This document shows positions 8,228 to 15,393 of a DNA stretch of 64,000 bases, in pieces. The notes below the pieces were generated by a model. The model was given only the letters and a program-made list of their open reading frames with translations, was not told where the DNA came from and did not search any database. A program made the translations under genes and the position numbers. Location of the stretch: positions 310,001 through 374,000 of the forward strand of contig NZ_BCFL01000021.1 in assembly GCF_002217755.1 (NCBI RefSeq), given 5' to 3'. Origin of the DNA: Streptomyces hyaluromycini (lineage in GTDB: Bacteria > Actinomycetota > Actinomycetes > Streptomycetales > Streptomycetaceae). The first letter of the stretch is position 1, and the number at the start of each line of letters is the position of its first letter.

Positions 8228-8312
8228 GCGCCCCTTTAGGGGCGCGGGGCTGTGTTTGATTTGCGGCTGCCGCCGCGTGGGCGCGACCAGCCACAACGCA
8301 CCGTCAGTCGCG
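8228..8312. repeat. Intergenic hairpin repeat, copy 2
   Basis: GCGCCCC-TTTA-GGGGCGC (8228-8245) is followed by GGGGCTGTGTTTGATTTGCG and CGCCGCGTGGGCGCGACCAG. It has the same architecture as the copies at 2956 and 55236 but a different loop. It sits between convergent genes. Confidence 0.75.
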
Positions 8313-8320
8313 CACGTTCC

Positions 8321-8740
8321 TCAAGCCGCCCCCTGCTGGGCGCCCTTCCGCAACCAGTACAACGCGGAAAGCGGCAACAGCACGGGAATGAACACGTACC
8401 CCATCCCGTAGTCCGACCACACGGTCGCATCAGGGAACGCGGAAGAGTCGACGACCGTCCACGTACCCACGATCAACACCCCCGCAAGCTCGGCGGCGCA
8501 GCACACCTGCGCCACCCTGCGGGCCGTCTCGCCGCCCCGCACCAGCGTGTACGTGATGAACGCGTACACCACCCCAGCGACCGCCGACAGCGAGTACGCG
8601 AGCGGCGCCCGGTCGAACTCGGTGGCGATCTGGTACGCGGACCGCGACACCGCCCCGACGACCATCACGCCGTAGAACCACACCAGCAGCGTCCCCGGCC
8701 CACTGGTCAGCCGCTTCGGCCTCTCGTCCACGGCCGTCAT
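8321..8740 (-). CDS. Conserved membrane protein, 4 TM
   Basis: 139-residue inner-membrane protein with about four hydrophobic segments (LLVWFYGVMVVGAV, LAYSLSAVAGVVYAFITY, VCCAAELAGVLIVGTW, YVFIPVLLPLSALYWL). No enzymatic motif is seen. The ATG at 8740 has GGGGAGGG upstream and starts one base after the stop of the neighbouring small membrane protein, so the pair forms a translationally coupled unit. Confidence 0.8.
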   Translation of the reverse strand: MTAVDERPKRLTSGPGTLLVWFYGVMVVGAVSRSAYQIATEFDRAPLAYSLSAVAGVVYAFITYTLVRGGETARRVAQVCCAAELAGVLIVGTWTVVDSSAFPDATVWSDYGMGYVFIPVLLPLSALYWLRKGAQQGAA

Positions 8741-8741
8741 C

Positions 8742-9101
8742 TCACCCTCCCCAGATGTCATAGAGCCGCACCTCCAGCACGGCCAGCACCACACCGCCCG
8801 CGGCGACCGTCACGGAACCCCACCGCGTCCGCTCGGCGAGCGACATGAACCCCGCGGCCGGGACGCACGCGAACGCGCCCACCAGATAGGCGACGAAGAT
8901 CGTCGTCCCCTGGTCCGGCTTCTCGCCCCGCGCCAGCAGCACGATCCCGGCGACCAGCTGGATCACCGCCAGCACCGTCACCACGGCCATCCCGATGAAG
9001 TGCCAGTCCTTCGTCGGCTGGTCCCGGTACGCCGCCCAGCCGCACCACGCGGCGAGCAGCAGCGCGGCGACTCCGGTCACCGTCAGCAGGGCATTGAGCA
9101 T
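8742..9101 (-). CDS. Conserved membrane protein, about 4 TM
   Basis: 119-residue hydrophobic protein (MLNALLTVTGVAALLLAAW at the N-terminus, then GMAVVTVLAVIQLVAGIVLL, YLVGAFACVPAAGFM and VTVAAGGVVLAVLEV). First gene of a two-gene minus-strand unit with the 139-residue membrane protein. Function unknown; a two-component membrane complex is a guess from the coupling. Confidence 0.8.
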   Translation of the reverse strand: MLNALLTVTGVAALLLAAWCGWAAYRDQPTKDWHFIGMAVVTVLAVIQLVAGIVLLARGEKPDQGTTIFVAYLVGAFACVPAAGFMSLAERTRWGSVTVAAGGVVLAVLEVRLYDIWGG

Positions 9102-9157
9102 GCGGTGACCTTATTACGGCCGAAACGGCCCGATGCCGTCGCCCCTGCCGTACACCG

Positions 9158-9170
9158 TAGGGTCTAGACC
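9158..9170 (+). promoter_or_regulatory. -10 element of a leaderless HAD transcript
   Basis: TAGGGT (9158-9163) lies 7 bp before the ATG at 9171 and no Shine-Dalgarno sequence is present. This spacing places the transcription start at the start codon. Confidence 0.55.
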
Positions 9171-9818
9171 ATGACGATCCACGCACAAGCCCTCCTGTTC
9201 GACAACGACGGCACCCTGGTCTCCTCCCTCGACTCGGTCGAGCGCTGCTGGACCCGCTGGGCGGCGGAGTACGGCGTCACCGAGGAGTTCGCCCGAGTCG
9301 AACTGCACGGACGGCCCGCCGCGGACATCGTCGCCGACCTGCTCCCGCCGGCCCTCGTGGCGGAAGCCGTCGCCCGGGTCGAACAGCTGGAGGTGGAGGA
9401 CGTCCCCAACGACGGCGTCCACCTGCTCCCCGGCACCGCCGCGTTCCTCGACTCCCTGCCCGCCGACCGCTGGGCCGTCGTCACCTCCGCAACCCGCCGC
9501 CTGGCCGAGGCCCGCCTGGAAGCGGTCGGGATCCGGCCGAAGACGCTGGTCTGCGCCGACGACATCACCCGCGGCAAGCCCGACCCCGAGCCCTACCTCC
9601 TCGCCGCCCGCCGACTCGGCGTCGACCCGGCGCACTGCGTGGTCTTCGAGGACGCCCCCGCCGGGCTCCAGGCGGGCCGCGCGGCCGGTATGACCACCGT
9701 GGCGTTGGCCACAACCCACCAGGCGCACGAGCTCGACGCGGACCTCGTGGTGAAGGACCTCTCGGCCTTGTCCGCACTGGTCACGGACCACGGCGTCGAG
9801 ATATCGCCCCGCGGCTGA
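9171..9818 (+). CDS. HAD-superfamily sugar-phosphatase-like hydrolase
   Basis: 215-residue cytosolic phosphatase of the HAD family, beta-phosphoglucomutase/GPP subgroup. Motif I is modified to FDNDGTLV, where the usual second Asp follows Asn; motif II is VVTSA, and motifs III/IV appear as RGKPDPEPY and VFEDAPAGL. An alpha-helical cap lies between motif I and II. It likely dephosphorylates a small sugar phosphate. Monocistronic: a leaderless promoter is upstream and a strong terminator is immediately downstream. Confidence 0.88.
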   Translation: MTIHAQALLFDNDGTLVSSLDSVERCWTRWAAEYGVTEEFARVELHGRPAADIVADLLPPALVAEAVARVEQLEVEDVPNDGVHLLPGTAAFLDSLPADRWAVVTSATRRLAEARLEAVGIRPKTLVCADDITRGKPDPEPYLLAARRLGVDPAHCVVFEDAPAGLQAGRAAGMTTVALATTHQAHELDADLVVKDLSALSALVTDHGVEISPRG

Positions 9819-9825
9819 GAGGTGT

Positions 9826-9856
9826 CCGCCGCTGTCCACCATGCGGACAGCGGCGG
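9826..9856 (+). terminator. Terminator of the HAD gene
   Basis: CCGCCGCTGTCC (9826-9837) pairs perfectly with GGACAGCGGCGG (9845-9856) around a 7-nt loop. It isolates the met operon from the gene before it. Confidence 0.85.
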
Positions 9857-9857
9857 C

Positions 9858-9890
9858 CTGTCAGGACCGTAGGTCTGGTTTACTGATCGC
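9858..9890 (+). promoter_or_regulatory. Promoter of the met leader
   Basis: CTGTCA (9858-9863), a 17-bp spacer and TACTGA (9881-9886) lie directly before an ATG at 9891. The start site would fall on the leader-peptide start codon, making it leaderless. Confidence 0.6.
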
Positions 9891-9977
9891 ATGACCACGA
9901 CGAGCGACCGCACCCCTGCGACCGAGGCGACCATGACGCCCGGTGCTCGTTGTATGTGTCGAATGTGCGCCTTCTAG
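9891..9977 (+). CDS. Cys/Met-rich leader peptide upstream of metNIQ
   Basis: 28-codon open frame with a leaderless-type promoter directly upstream. It ends in the striking sequence GARCMCRMCAF followed by TAG: three Cys and two Met within six codons. The methionine transporter genes follow about 215 bp later, and several hairpins lie between (for example GTTCTC/GAGAAC near 10083-10113, and a GTACG-based hairpin near 10034-10057). This is the layout of ribosome-mediated attenuation, where starvation for the enriched amino acid stalls the ribosome. A shorter start at 9933 (14 codons) would keep the same C-terminus. Coding and function are inferred. Confidence 0.65.
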   Translation: MTTTSDRTPATEATMTPGARCMCRMCAF

Positions 9978-10193
9978 AGGGCCCCCGCACCACCCCAGAG
10001 CTCGCGCCCCGAAGCGAGACCGGTGGCATGTCCGTACGGCGCCACGACGCCCGTACGTGACGCAAGCCGCCCCCCGCGCACATGTTCTCCCCGGTTCAGC
10101 GCCCCTGCGAGAACCGTGCCGCGTCCCTGAACGAACGCACCCGTGCGCCCGGGCACACCCACGCCCGCGCACTCGACAGTGACGGAAACCCAC
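9978..10193 (+). promoter_or_regulatory. Structured 5' leader of metN
   Basis: 216 bases between the leader peptide and metN. Hairpins visible are CCACC/GGTGG enclosing GCTCGC/GCGAG (about 9988-10025), CGTACGG/CCGTACG (about 10033-10057) and GTTCTC/GAGAAC (about 10083-10113). No SAM-riboswitch or T-box core was found. It probably forms the attenuator partner of the leader peptide. Confidence 0.5.
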
Positions 10194-11228
10194 GTGATCA
10201 CCACCACGGGCCTGACCAAGGTCTACCGCTCGCGCGGCCGAGAGGTCACCGCCCTCGACGGCGTCGACCTGCACGTCCGCGAAGGCGAGGTGTACGGCGT
10301 CATCGGCCAGTCCGGCGCCGGCAAGTCCTCGCTGATCCGCTGCGTCAACCTGCTGGAGCGCCCCACCGCCGGCACCGTGACGGTCGACGGCCGGGACCTC
10401 ACCGCCCTCGCCGGGCGCGGTCCCCGGGCCGGCCGGGAGCTGCGGCAGGCGCGCAGCCGTATCGGCATGGTCTTCCAGCACTTCAACCTGCTGTCTTCCC
10501 GGACCGTCCAGGACAACGTCGAGCTGCCGCTCGAAATCCTCGGCACGTCGGGGAAGGAACGTTCCCGCAAGGCACTTGAGCTGCTCGACCTCGTCGGGCT
10601 CACCGGCAAGGCGAAGGCCTACCCGGCCCAGCTCTCCGGCGGCCAGAAGCAGCGCGTCGGCATCGCCCGCGCCCTCGCCGGCGACCCCAAGGTGCTGCTC
10701 TCCGACGAGGCGACCAGCGCCCTCGACCCGGAGACCACCCGCTCCATCCTCCAGCTGCTGCGCGACCTGAACCGGCAGCTGGGCCTGACCGTCCTGCTCA
10801 TCACGCACGAGATGGACGTCGTGAAGACGATCTGCGACTCGGCCGCGCTGATGGAGAACGGGCGGATCGTCGAACACGGCACCGTCAGCGAGCTGCTTGC
10901 CACCCCGGGCTCCGAACTGGCCGCCGCGCTCTTCCCGGTGGGCGGCGAGGCCTCCGGCGACGACCGCACCGTCCTTGACGTCACCTTCCACGGCGAGGCC
11001 GCCACCCAGCCGGTCATCTCCCAGCTCTCCCGCACCTACAACATCGACATATCGATCCTCGGCGCCGCCATCGACACCGTCGGCGGCCTCCAGATCGGCC
11101 GGATGCGCATCGAACTGCCCGGCCGCTACGAGGACAACGTGGTGCCCATCGGCTTCCTGCGCGAGCAGGGCCTGCAGATCGACGTGCTGGGCCGGGAGGC
11201 CCTGCTGGTGAAGGACGGTGCCCAGTGA
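10194..11228 (+). CDS. metN: Methionine ABC importer ATPase MetN
   Basis: 344-residue cytoplasmic ATPase of the D/L-methionine importer (MUT family). Walker A GQSGAGKS (38-45), Q-loop QHFNLL, signature LSGGQKQRV and Walker B LLSDEATSALD are all intact. The C-terminal NIL (ACT-like) domain, about residues 255-335, is the methionine-sensing trans-inhibition domain typical of MetN. GTG 10194 was chosen because GGAA lies eight bases upstream; GTG 10179 is an alternative. It overlaps metI by four bases (GTGA). Expression is probably controlled by the Cys/Met-rich leader. Confidence 0.93.
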   Translation: MITTTGLTKVYRSRGREVTALDGVDLHVREGEVYGVIGQSGAGKSSLIRCVNLLERPTAGTVTVDGRDLTALAGRGPRAGRELRQARSRIGMVFQHFNLLSSRTVQDNVELPLEILGTSGKERSRKALELLDLVGLTGKAKAYPAQLSGGQKQRVGIARALAGDPKVLLSDEATSALDPETTRSILQLLRDLNRQLGLTVLLITHEMDVVKTICDSAALMENGRIVEHGTVSELLATPGSELAAALFPVGGEASGDDRTVLDVTFHGEAATQPVISQLSRTYNIDISILGAAIDTVGGLQIGRMRIELPGRYEDNVVPIGFLREQGLQIDVLGREALLVKDGAQ

Positions 11229-11959
11229 CCTGGACTGATTGGTCTGCGATGCAGCCGCTGCTGTCCCAGGCGTGTTGGGACACCCTCTACATGGTGGGCT
11301 GGTCGACGCTGATCGCCGTCGTCGGCGGACTTCCGCTCGGCATCCTGCTCGTGCTCACCGACCGGGGCGGCCTGCTCCAGAACGTGCTGGCCAACAAGGT
11401 CATCGGGCAGATCGTGAACGTCGCCCGCTCGATGCCGTTCATCATCCTGATGGTCGCGCTGATGAACTTCACCCGCTGGATCACCGGGACGACCATCGGC
11501 CGCGAGGCCGCCATCGTGCCGCTCGCGATCGGCGCCATCCCCTTCTTCGCGCGCCTCGTCGAGACGGCTGTCCGCGAAGTGGACGGCGGGCTCGTGGAGG
11601 CCGTGCAGTCGATGGGCGGCAACACCTGGACCGTCGTACGGAAAGTCCTCGTACCCGAGTCGCTGCCCTCGCTCATCTCCTCCACCACGACCACGATCGT
11701 CGCGCTCATCGGCTACTCCGCCATGGCCGGCACGGTCGGCGCCGGCGGGCTCGGTGACATCGCCATCCGCTACGGCTACCAGCGCTTCGAGACCGAGTTG
11801 ATGTGGATCACGGTCGCGATCCTCGCCGTCGTCATCTCGGTCATCCAGTTCGCCGGCGACTACGCCGCCCGCTCCCTGCACCGCCGCGGCGGGCGGTCCG
11901 GTCCGGCGCCGAAGCTGCGCCTGCTGAAGGCCTCCACGGCCACCGGCGAAACCGTCTGA
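11225..11959 (+). CDS. metI: Methionine ABC importer permease MetI
   Basis: 244-residue inner-membrane permease with five to six TM segments and the EAA loop (EAVQSMGGNTWTVVRKVLVPESLP) that docks on MetN. GTG start overlaps the metN stop (GTGA), giving strict coupling. A short Arg/Lys-rich tail follows the last TM. Forms MetN2I2 with its neighbour; the substrate is delivered by the MetQ lipoprotein encoded next. Confidence 0.93.
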   Translation: MTWTDWSAMQPLLSQACWDTLYMVGWSTLIAVVGGLPLGILLVLTDRGGLLQNVLANKVIGQIVNVARSMPFIILMVALMNFTRWITGTTIGREAAIVPLAIGAIPFFARLVETAVREVDGGLVEAVQSMGGNTWTVVRKVLVPESLPSLISSTTTTIVALIGYSAMAGTVGAGGLGDIAIRYGYQRFETELMWITVAILAVVISVIQFAGDYAARSLHRRGGRSGPAPKLRLLKASTATGETV

Positions 11960-12037
11960 CCGAGTCTCGGCACCCCCTCGGATTTCCCCGCACCACCCAC
12001 CGCGGGGTAGCTCCACCCTTAAGGAAAGGCACTTTTC

Positions 12038-12874
12038 GTGCGTAACACCGTAAAGCTCACCGCCGCCGTCCTCGCCGCCGGAGCCCTCACCTTCGGGCTC
12101 ACCGCCTGCGGCTCGGACAAGGACTCCGCCTCCGGCTCCTCCGACTACAGCGGACCGCTGGTCGTCGCCGCGAGCCCGACCCCGCACGCCGAGATCCTCG
12201 ACTACATCAAGGACAACCTGGCGAAGAAGGCCGGACTCGACCTGGAGGTCAAGGAGTTCACCGACTACATCACGCCGAACACGGCGACCGAGGACGGCTC
12301 GGTGGACGCCAACTACTTCCAGAACAAGCCGTACCTCGACGACTTCAACAAGAAGCGCGGCACCCACATCGTGCCCGTCGTCACGGTCCACCTGGAACCG
12401 CTCGGCCTCTACTCCCACAAGGTCAAGAGCGTCGACGCGCTGAAGAGCGGTGCGACCGTCGCCGTCCCCAACGACGCCGTGAACGAGGCCCGCGCCCTCA
12501 AGCTGCTCGCCGCCAACGGGCTCATCACCCTCAAGGCCGGCGCCGGCAGCGAGGCGACCCCGCAGGACATCGCGAAGAACCCCAAGAACCTCCAGTTCAA
12601 GGAGGTCGAGGCAGCCCAGACCGCGCGTTCCCTGGACGACGTGGACGCCGCGGTGATCAACGGCAACTACGCCATCTCGGCCGGCATCAAGCCCGCCAAG
12701 GACGCCCTCGTCCTGGAGTCCGCGAAGAACAGCCCGTACGGCAACTTCCTCGCGGTGAAGAAGGGCAACGAGAAGGACCCGCGGGTGAAGAAGCTCGCCA
12801 AGCTCCTCACCTCGCCCGAGGTGAAGAAGTTCATCGAGGACAAGTACCAGGGCTCGGTCATCCCCTCCTTCTGA
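12038..12874 (+). CDS. metQ: Methionine-binding lipoprotein MetQ (NlpA family)
   Basis: 278-residue surface lipoprotein that captures methionine for MetNI. Signal peptide and lipobox LTAC (lipidated Cys about residue 25). The NlpA-family core is clear: VVAASPTPHAEIL, DANYFQNKPYLDDF, HLEPLGLYSHKVKS and a LDDVDAAVINGNYA ligand-pocket segment. Start GTG 12038 has AAGGAAAGG upstream. Last gene of metNIQ; an 11-bp perfect stem terminator follows. Confidence 0.94.
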   Translation: MRNTVKLTAAVLAAGALTFGLTACGSDKDSASGSSDYSGPLVVAASPTPHAEILDYIKDNLAKKAGLDLEVKEFTDYITPNTATEDGSVDANYFQNKPYLDDFNKKRGTHIVPVVTVHLEPLGLYSHKVKSVDALKSGATVAVPNDAVNEARALKLLAANGLITLKAGAGSEATPQDIAKNPKNLQFKEVEAAQTARSLDDVDAAVINGNYAISAGIKPAKDALVLESAKNSPYGNFLAVKKGNEKDPRVKKLAKLLTSPEVKKFIEDKYQGSVIPSF

Positions 12875-12876
12875 CC

Positions 12877-12925
12877 GTCCTTCCGACTTTCCTTCCGGCC
12901 GTCCTTCCGGCCTGTCCTTCCGGCG
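12877..12925. repeat. Degenerate CCTTCCG tandem tract
   Basis: About five spaced copies of a TCCTTCCG unit (GTCCTTCCGAC, TTTCCTTCCGGCC, GTCCTTCCGGCC, TGTCCTTCCGGC) directly after the metQ stop. Pyrimidine-rich on the plus strand and noncoding. Confidence 0.6.
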
Positions 12926-12950
12926 GCACGTATACGGCGTATCGCCACGC

Positions 12951-12985
12951 ACGGGGTCCACTCGGTCACCACGGGTGGACCCCGT
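12951..12985 (+). terminator. Terminator of metNIQ
   Basis: ACGGGGTCCAC (12951-12961) and GTGGACCCCGT (12975-12985) form a perfect 11-bp stem with a 13-nt loop. Confidence 0.85.
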
Positions 12986-13078
12986 CGTGCGGTTCAGTGG
13001 TTTCATGCTGCATGCTGGGCAGTTCGCGGGCCCGGCAGGTTTGGGCCTGAAGGGTTTCCGAAGGTTACGGAGCGGCGC

Positions 13079-13708
13079 ATGACTAGCACCTTCCCCAACA
13101 TCTCCATCAGCACGGAGCGGTTGGTGCTGCGTGCCCTCGACGAGGACGACGTGCCCGCACTGGCCGAGATGATGAACGACGAGCAGGTGGGGGCCTGGAT
13201 CGGCGTCCCACAGCCGTACGGCGAGGACAGCGCCCGGCGTTGGATCACCGAGTACGCGCCGGCCGAGCGGCTCGCCGGCCGGGGCCTCGACCTCGCCGTC
13301 ACCGAGTTCCTCACCCAGCGTCTGGTCGGTGTCATCCGGCTCGCCAAGGCCAACTGGCGCATCCGGTCCGCCGAGTTGTCGTACATCATCGCCCCCTGGG
13401 CGCGCGGCGAGGGCTATGCCTCCGAGGCCGCGCTCGCCACCGCCCAGTGGCTCTTCGGCGACCAGAAGTTCGAGCGCATCGAGCTGCGCACCGCCGCCGA
13501 CAACACCGCCGCCCAGCAGGTGGCCCAGAAGATCGGCTGCATCAGCGAGGGCGTGCTGCGCAACGCCTGCATAGTCCACGTCCGCACCGAGGACGGCACC
13601 TGGGCGGACGTGCGCAGCGACTACATCGTGTGGAGCCTCCTCCCGGAGGATCTGGAGGGCGCGGGCGAGGAACTCGCCGGCAGCGACGGCTTCACCTCCT
13701 GGAACTGA
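13079..13708 (+). CDS. GNAT acetyltransferase, RimJ/RimL-like
   Basis: 209-residue N-acetyltransferase of the RimJ/RimL (ribosomal-protein alanine acetyltransferase) type. It has the usual opening STERLVLRALDEDDVPALAEMM, a strand-helix motif A with SYIIAPWARGEGYASEAALA, and the family ending ADNTAAQQVAQKIGCISEGVLRN. Start ATG 13079 follows GGAG. Monocistronic as far as visible. Substrate unknown. Confidence 0.88.
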   Translation: MTSTFPNISISTERLVLRALDEDDVPALAEMMNDEQVGAWIGVPQPYGEDSARRWITEYAPAERLAGRGLDLAVTEFLTQRLVGVIRLAKANWRIRSAELSYIIAPWARGEGYASEAALATAQWLFGDQKFERIELRTAADNTAAQQVAQKIGCISEGVLRNACIVHVRTEDGTWADVRSDYIVWSLLPEDLEGAGEELAGSDGFTSWN

Positions 13709-13822
13709 CGGCGACGGGACTCGCCCCGGCACCCGCCGGACAGCTCCACCAGGTACTCTCACGGAGCCCGCCCCCTGGGCCCGGACCCTGACGACCTGCG
13801 AAAACACTGGAGACTGACGACG

Positions 13823-15049
13823 ATGGCCGACCGGGTCACGGTGATCGGCTGGGACGGCTCGCCCCTGACCGCCGCGGCACGCGGCGCGCTCGGCGCCGCC
13901 ACGCTCGTCGCGGGCGCCGCCCACCATCTGGCCCTGCCCGAGGTGCCGCCCGGCGCCGAACGCATCCGCCTCGGCAGCGTCGCCCTCGCCGCCCGCCGCA
14001 TCACCGGCCACCGCGGCACCGCCGTGGTGCTCGCCGACGGCGACCCCGGCTTCTTCGGCGTCGTACGGACCCTGCGCGCACCCGAGTTCGGCCTGGAGGT
14101 CGAGGTCGTCCCCGCCGTCTCCTCGGTGGCCGCCGCCTTCGCCCGCGCCGGCATGCCCTGGGACGACGCGCAGGTGGTCGTGGCACACCGGCGCACCCTG
14201 CGACGCGCGGTGAATGTGTGCCGCGCCCACACCAAGGTGGCCGTCCTCACCTCTCCGGGCGCCGGACCGGCCGAACTCGGCCTGCTCATGGAGGGCGTGC
14301 ACCGCACCTTCGTCATCTGCGAGGAGCTCGGCACCGAACGCGAGCAGGTCTCCGTCGTCACCTCCGACAAGGCGGCCGACCACACCTGGCGCGACCCCAA
14401 CGTCGTCATCGTCATCGGCGGACCGGCCGGACCGGTGGCGGCGGGGGAGGGCGGCGGCTGGATCGCCGGCCGGGACCCGGCGGCCGGCCCGCGCGGCTGG
14501 GTGCAGCCCGACGCGGAGTACGGCGAGGGAGCCGCGCTCGGCGAAGGGGAGACGGAACTGCTGCGGGCCGCCCAACTCGCCCGGCTGGGGCCCCGGGTGG
14601 GCGACCTCGTCTGGGACATCGGCTGCGGCAGCGGCGCGTTCGCGACCGAGGCCGCGCGAGCCGGCGCCGCCGTCATCGCCGTCGACCGCGCTCTCGCGGC
14701 CTGCGTCCGCAGTGAGGCGGCCGCCCGCAGGTTCGGCGTCCAGCTCCAGATCGTGCACGGCAGCGCCCCGCACGTGCTGGAGAACCTGCCCGAGCCCGAC
14801 GTCGTCCGGGTCGGGGGCGGGGGAGCGGCGGTGGTCTCCGCGGTCGCCGACCGCCGGCCGCAGCGCATCGTCACGCACGCCGCCACCCGGGACGCCGCCG
14901 AACTCGTCGGCCGCGACCTGACCGAGCACGGATACCAGGTCGAGTGCGCCCTGCTGCAGTCCGTCGAACTCGACACCAGGGCCTGGACGGAGACCGAGCG
15001 GAACGTCGCGTTCCTGCTCAGCGGCGTCCTTGCTGAGCGCGCCCCGTGA
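13823..15049 (+). CDS. cobL: Precorrin-6Y methyltransferase CobL (CbiE-CbiT fusion)
   Basis: 408-residue bifunctional enzyme of corrin-ring synthesis that methylates C5 and C15 and decarboxylates the C12 acetate. The N-terminal half is the CbiE/precorrin methylase domain (VTVIGWDGSPL, VVLADGDPGFFGVV, VEVVPAVSSVAAAFARAG). The C-terminal half is the CbiT-like SAM methyltransferase with DLVWDIGCGSGAFATEAA (motif I) and VIAVDRALAACVRSEAAARRFG. First of the cobalamin genes here; bluB-cobT and cobA follow on the same strand. Confidence 0.92.
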   Translation: MADRVTVIGWDGSPLTAAARGALGAATLVAGAAHHLALPEVPPGAERIRLGSVALAARRITGHRGTAVVLADGDPGFFGVVRTLRAPEFGLEVEVVPAVSSVAAAFARAGMPWDDAQVVVAHRRTLRRAVNVCRAHTKVAVLTSPGAGPAELGLLMEGVHRTFVICEELGTEREQVSVVTSDKAADHTWRDPNVVIVIGGPAGPVAAGEGGGWIAGRDPAAGPRGWVQPDAEYGEGAALGEGETELLRAAQLARLGPRVGDLVWDIGCGSGAFATEAARAGAAVIAVDRALAACVRSEAAARRFGVQLQIVHGSAPHVLENLPEPDVVRVGGGGAAVVSAVADRRPQRIVTHAATRDAAELVGRDLTEHGYQVECALLQSVELDTRAWTETERNVAFLLSGVLAERAP

Positions 15050-15393
15050 TCCTGTTGTCATACTGCGCGCGGTAGGCTGGCCGATCGCTGCACCGCACCG
15101 GTGGCCCGGAAATTCGTTCGCCAATGTCCGGAAAACGCGCCCCTTTTGGGGCGGGTGTGGTACGGCAGAACCGGGGACGCGCAACGTGGCGCAGTCCACA
15201 GCGGGCTGTCGCGGATCACGCTGTCGCGACGGTCGAACGGCCGGGACAATGCCACTGAATGGCTTTGTCGCCTTTTCCGGCGGGTCGTTCGTGCCGCTGG
15301 GCACGCACGCTCGTTCTTCACTGCGGGACGGTCGGTGCGCCGCCCCGGGTGAGCTGGTCGTAGAAGGCACTAACCGATGGGCGAGGGGTACGC
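15050..15393. other. Intergenic region before bluB-cobT
   Basis: 344 bp without a credible gene. It contains a -10-like TAGGCT (15073-15078), a short hairpin CGCCCC-TTTT-GGGGCG (15138-15153), and a 10-bp near-perfect inverted repeat GACAATGCCA/TGGCTTTGTC (about 15244-15268) whose loop begins CTG. GCCACTG here resembles the end of a B12 box, but the rest of a cobalamin riboswitch was not recognised. May be a regulated 5' leader. Confidence 0.45.

Noticed and set aside
9860..10193. SAM riboswitch upstream of metN
   Set aside because: No SAM-I core or kink-turn pattern found; the leader-peptide explanation fits better.
15240..15270. Canonical cobalamin riboswitch
   Set aside because: GCCACTG is present but the upstream B12-box and paired helices are not recognisable; kept only as a possible divergent leader.
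11126..15370. 1414-codon open frame on the minus strand
   Set aside because: Antisense to metI, metQ, an acetyltransferase and cobL. An artefact of high GC with no conserved motif and an Arg/Gly/Asp-biased composition.
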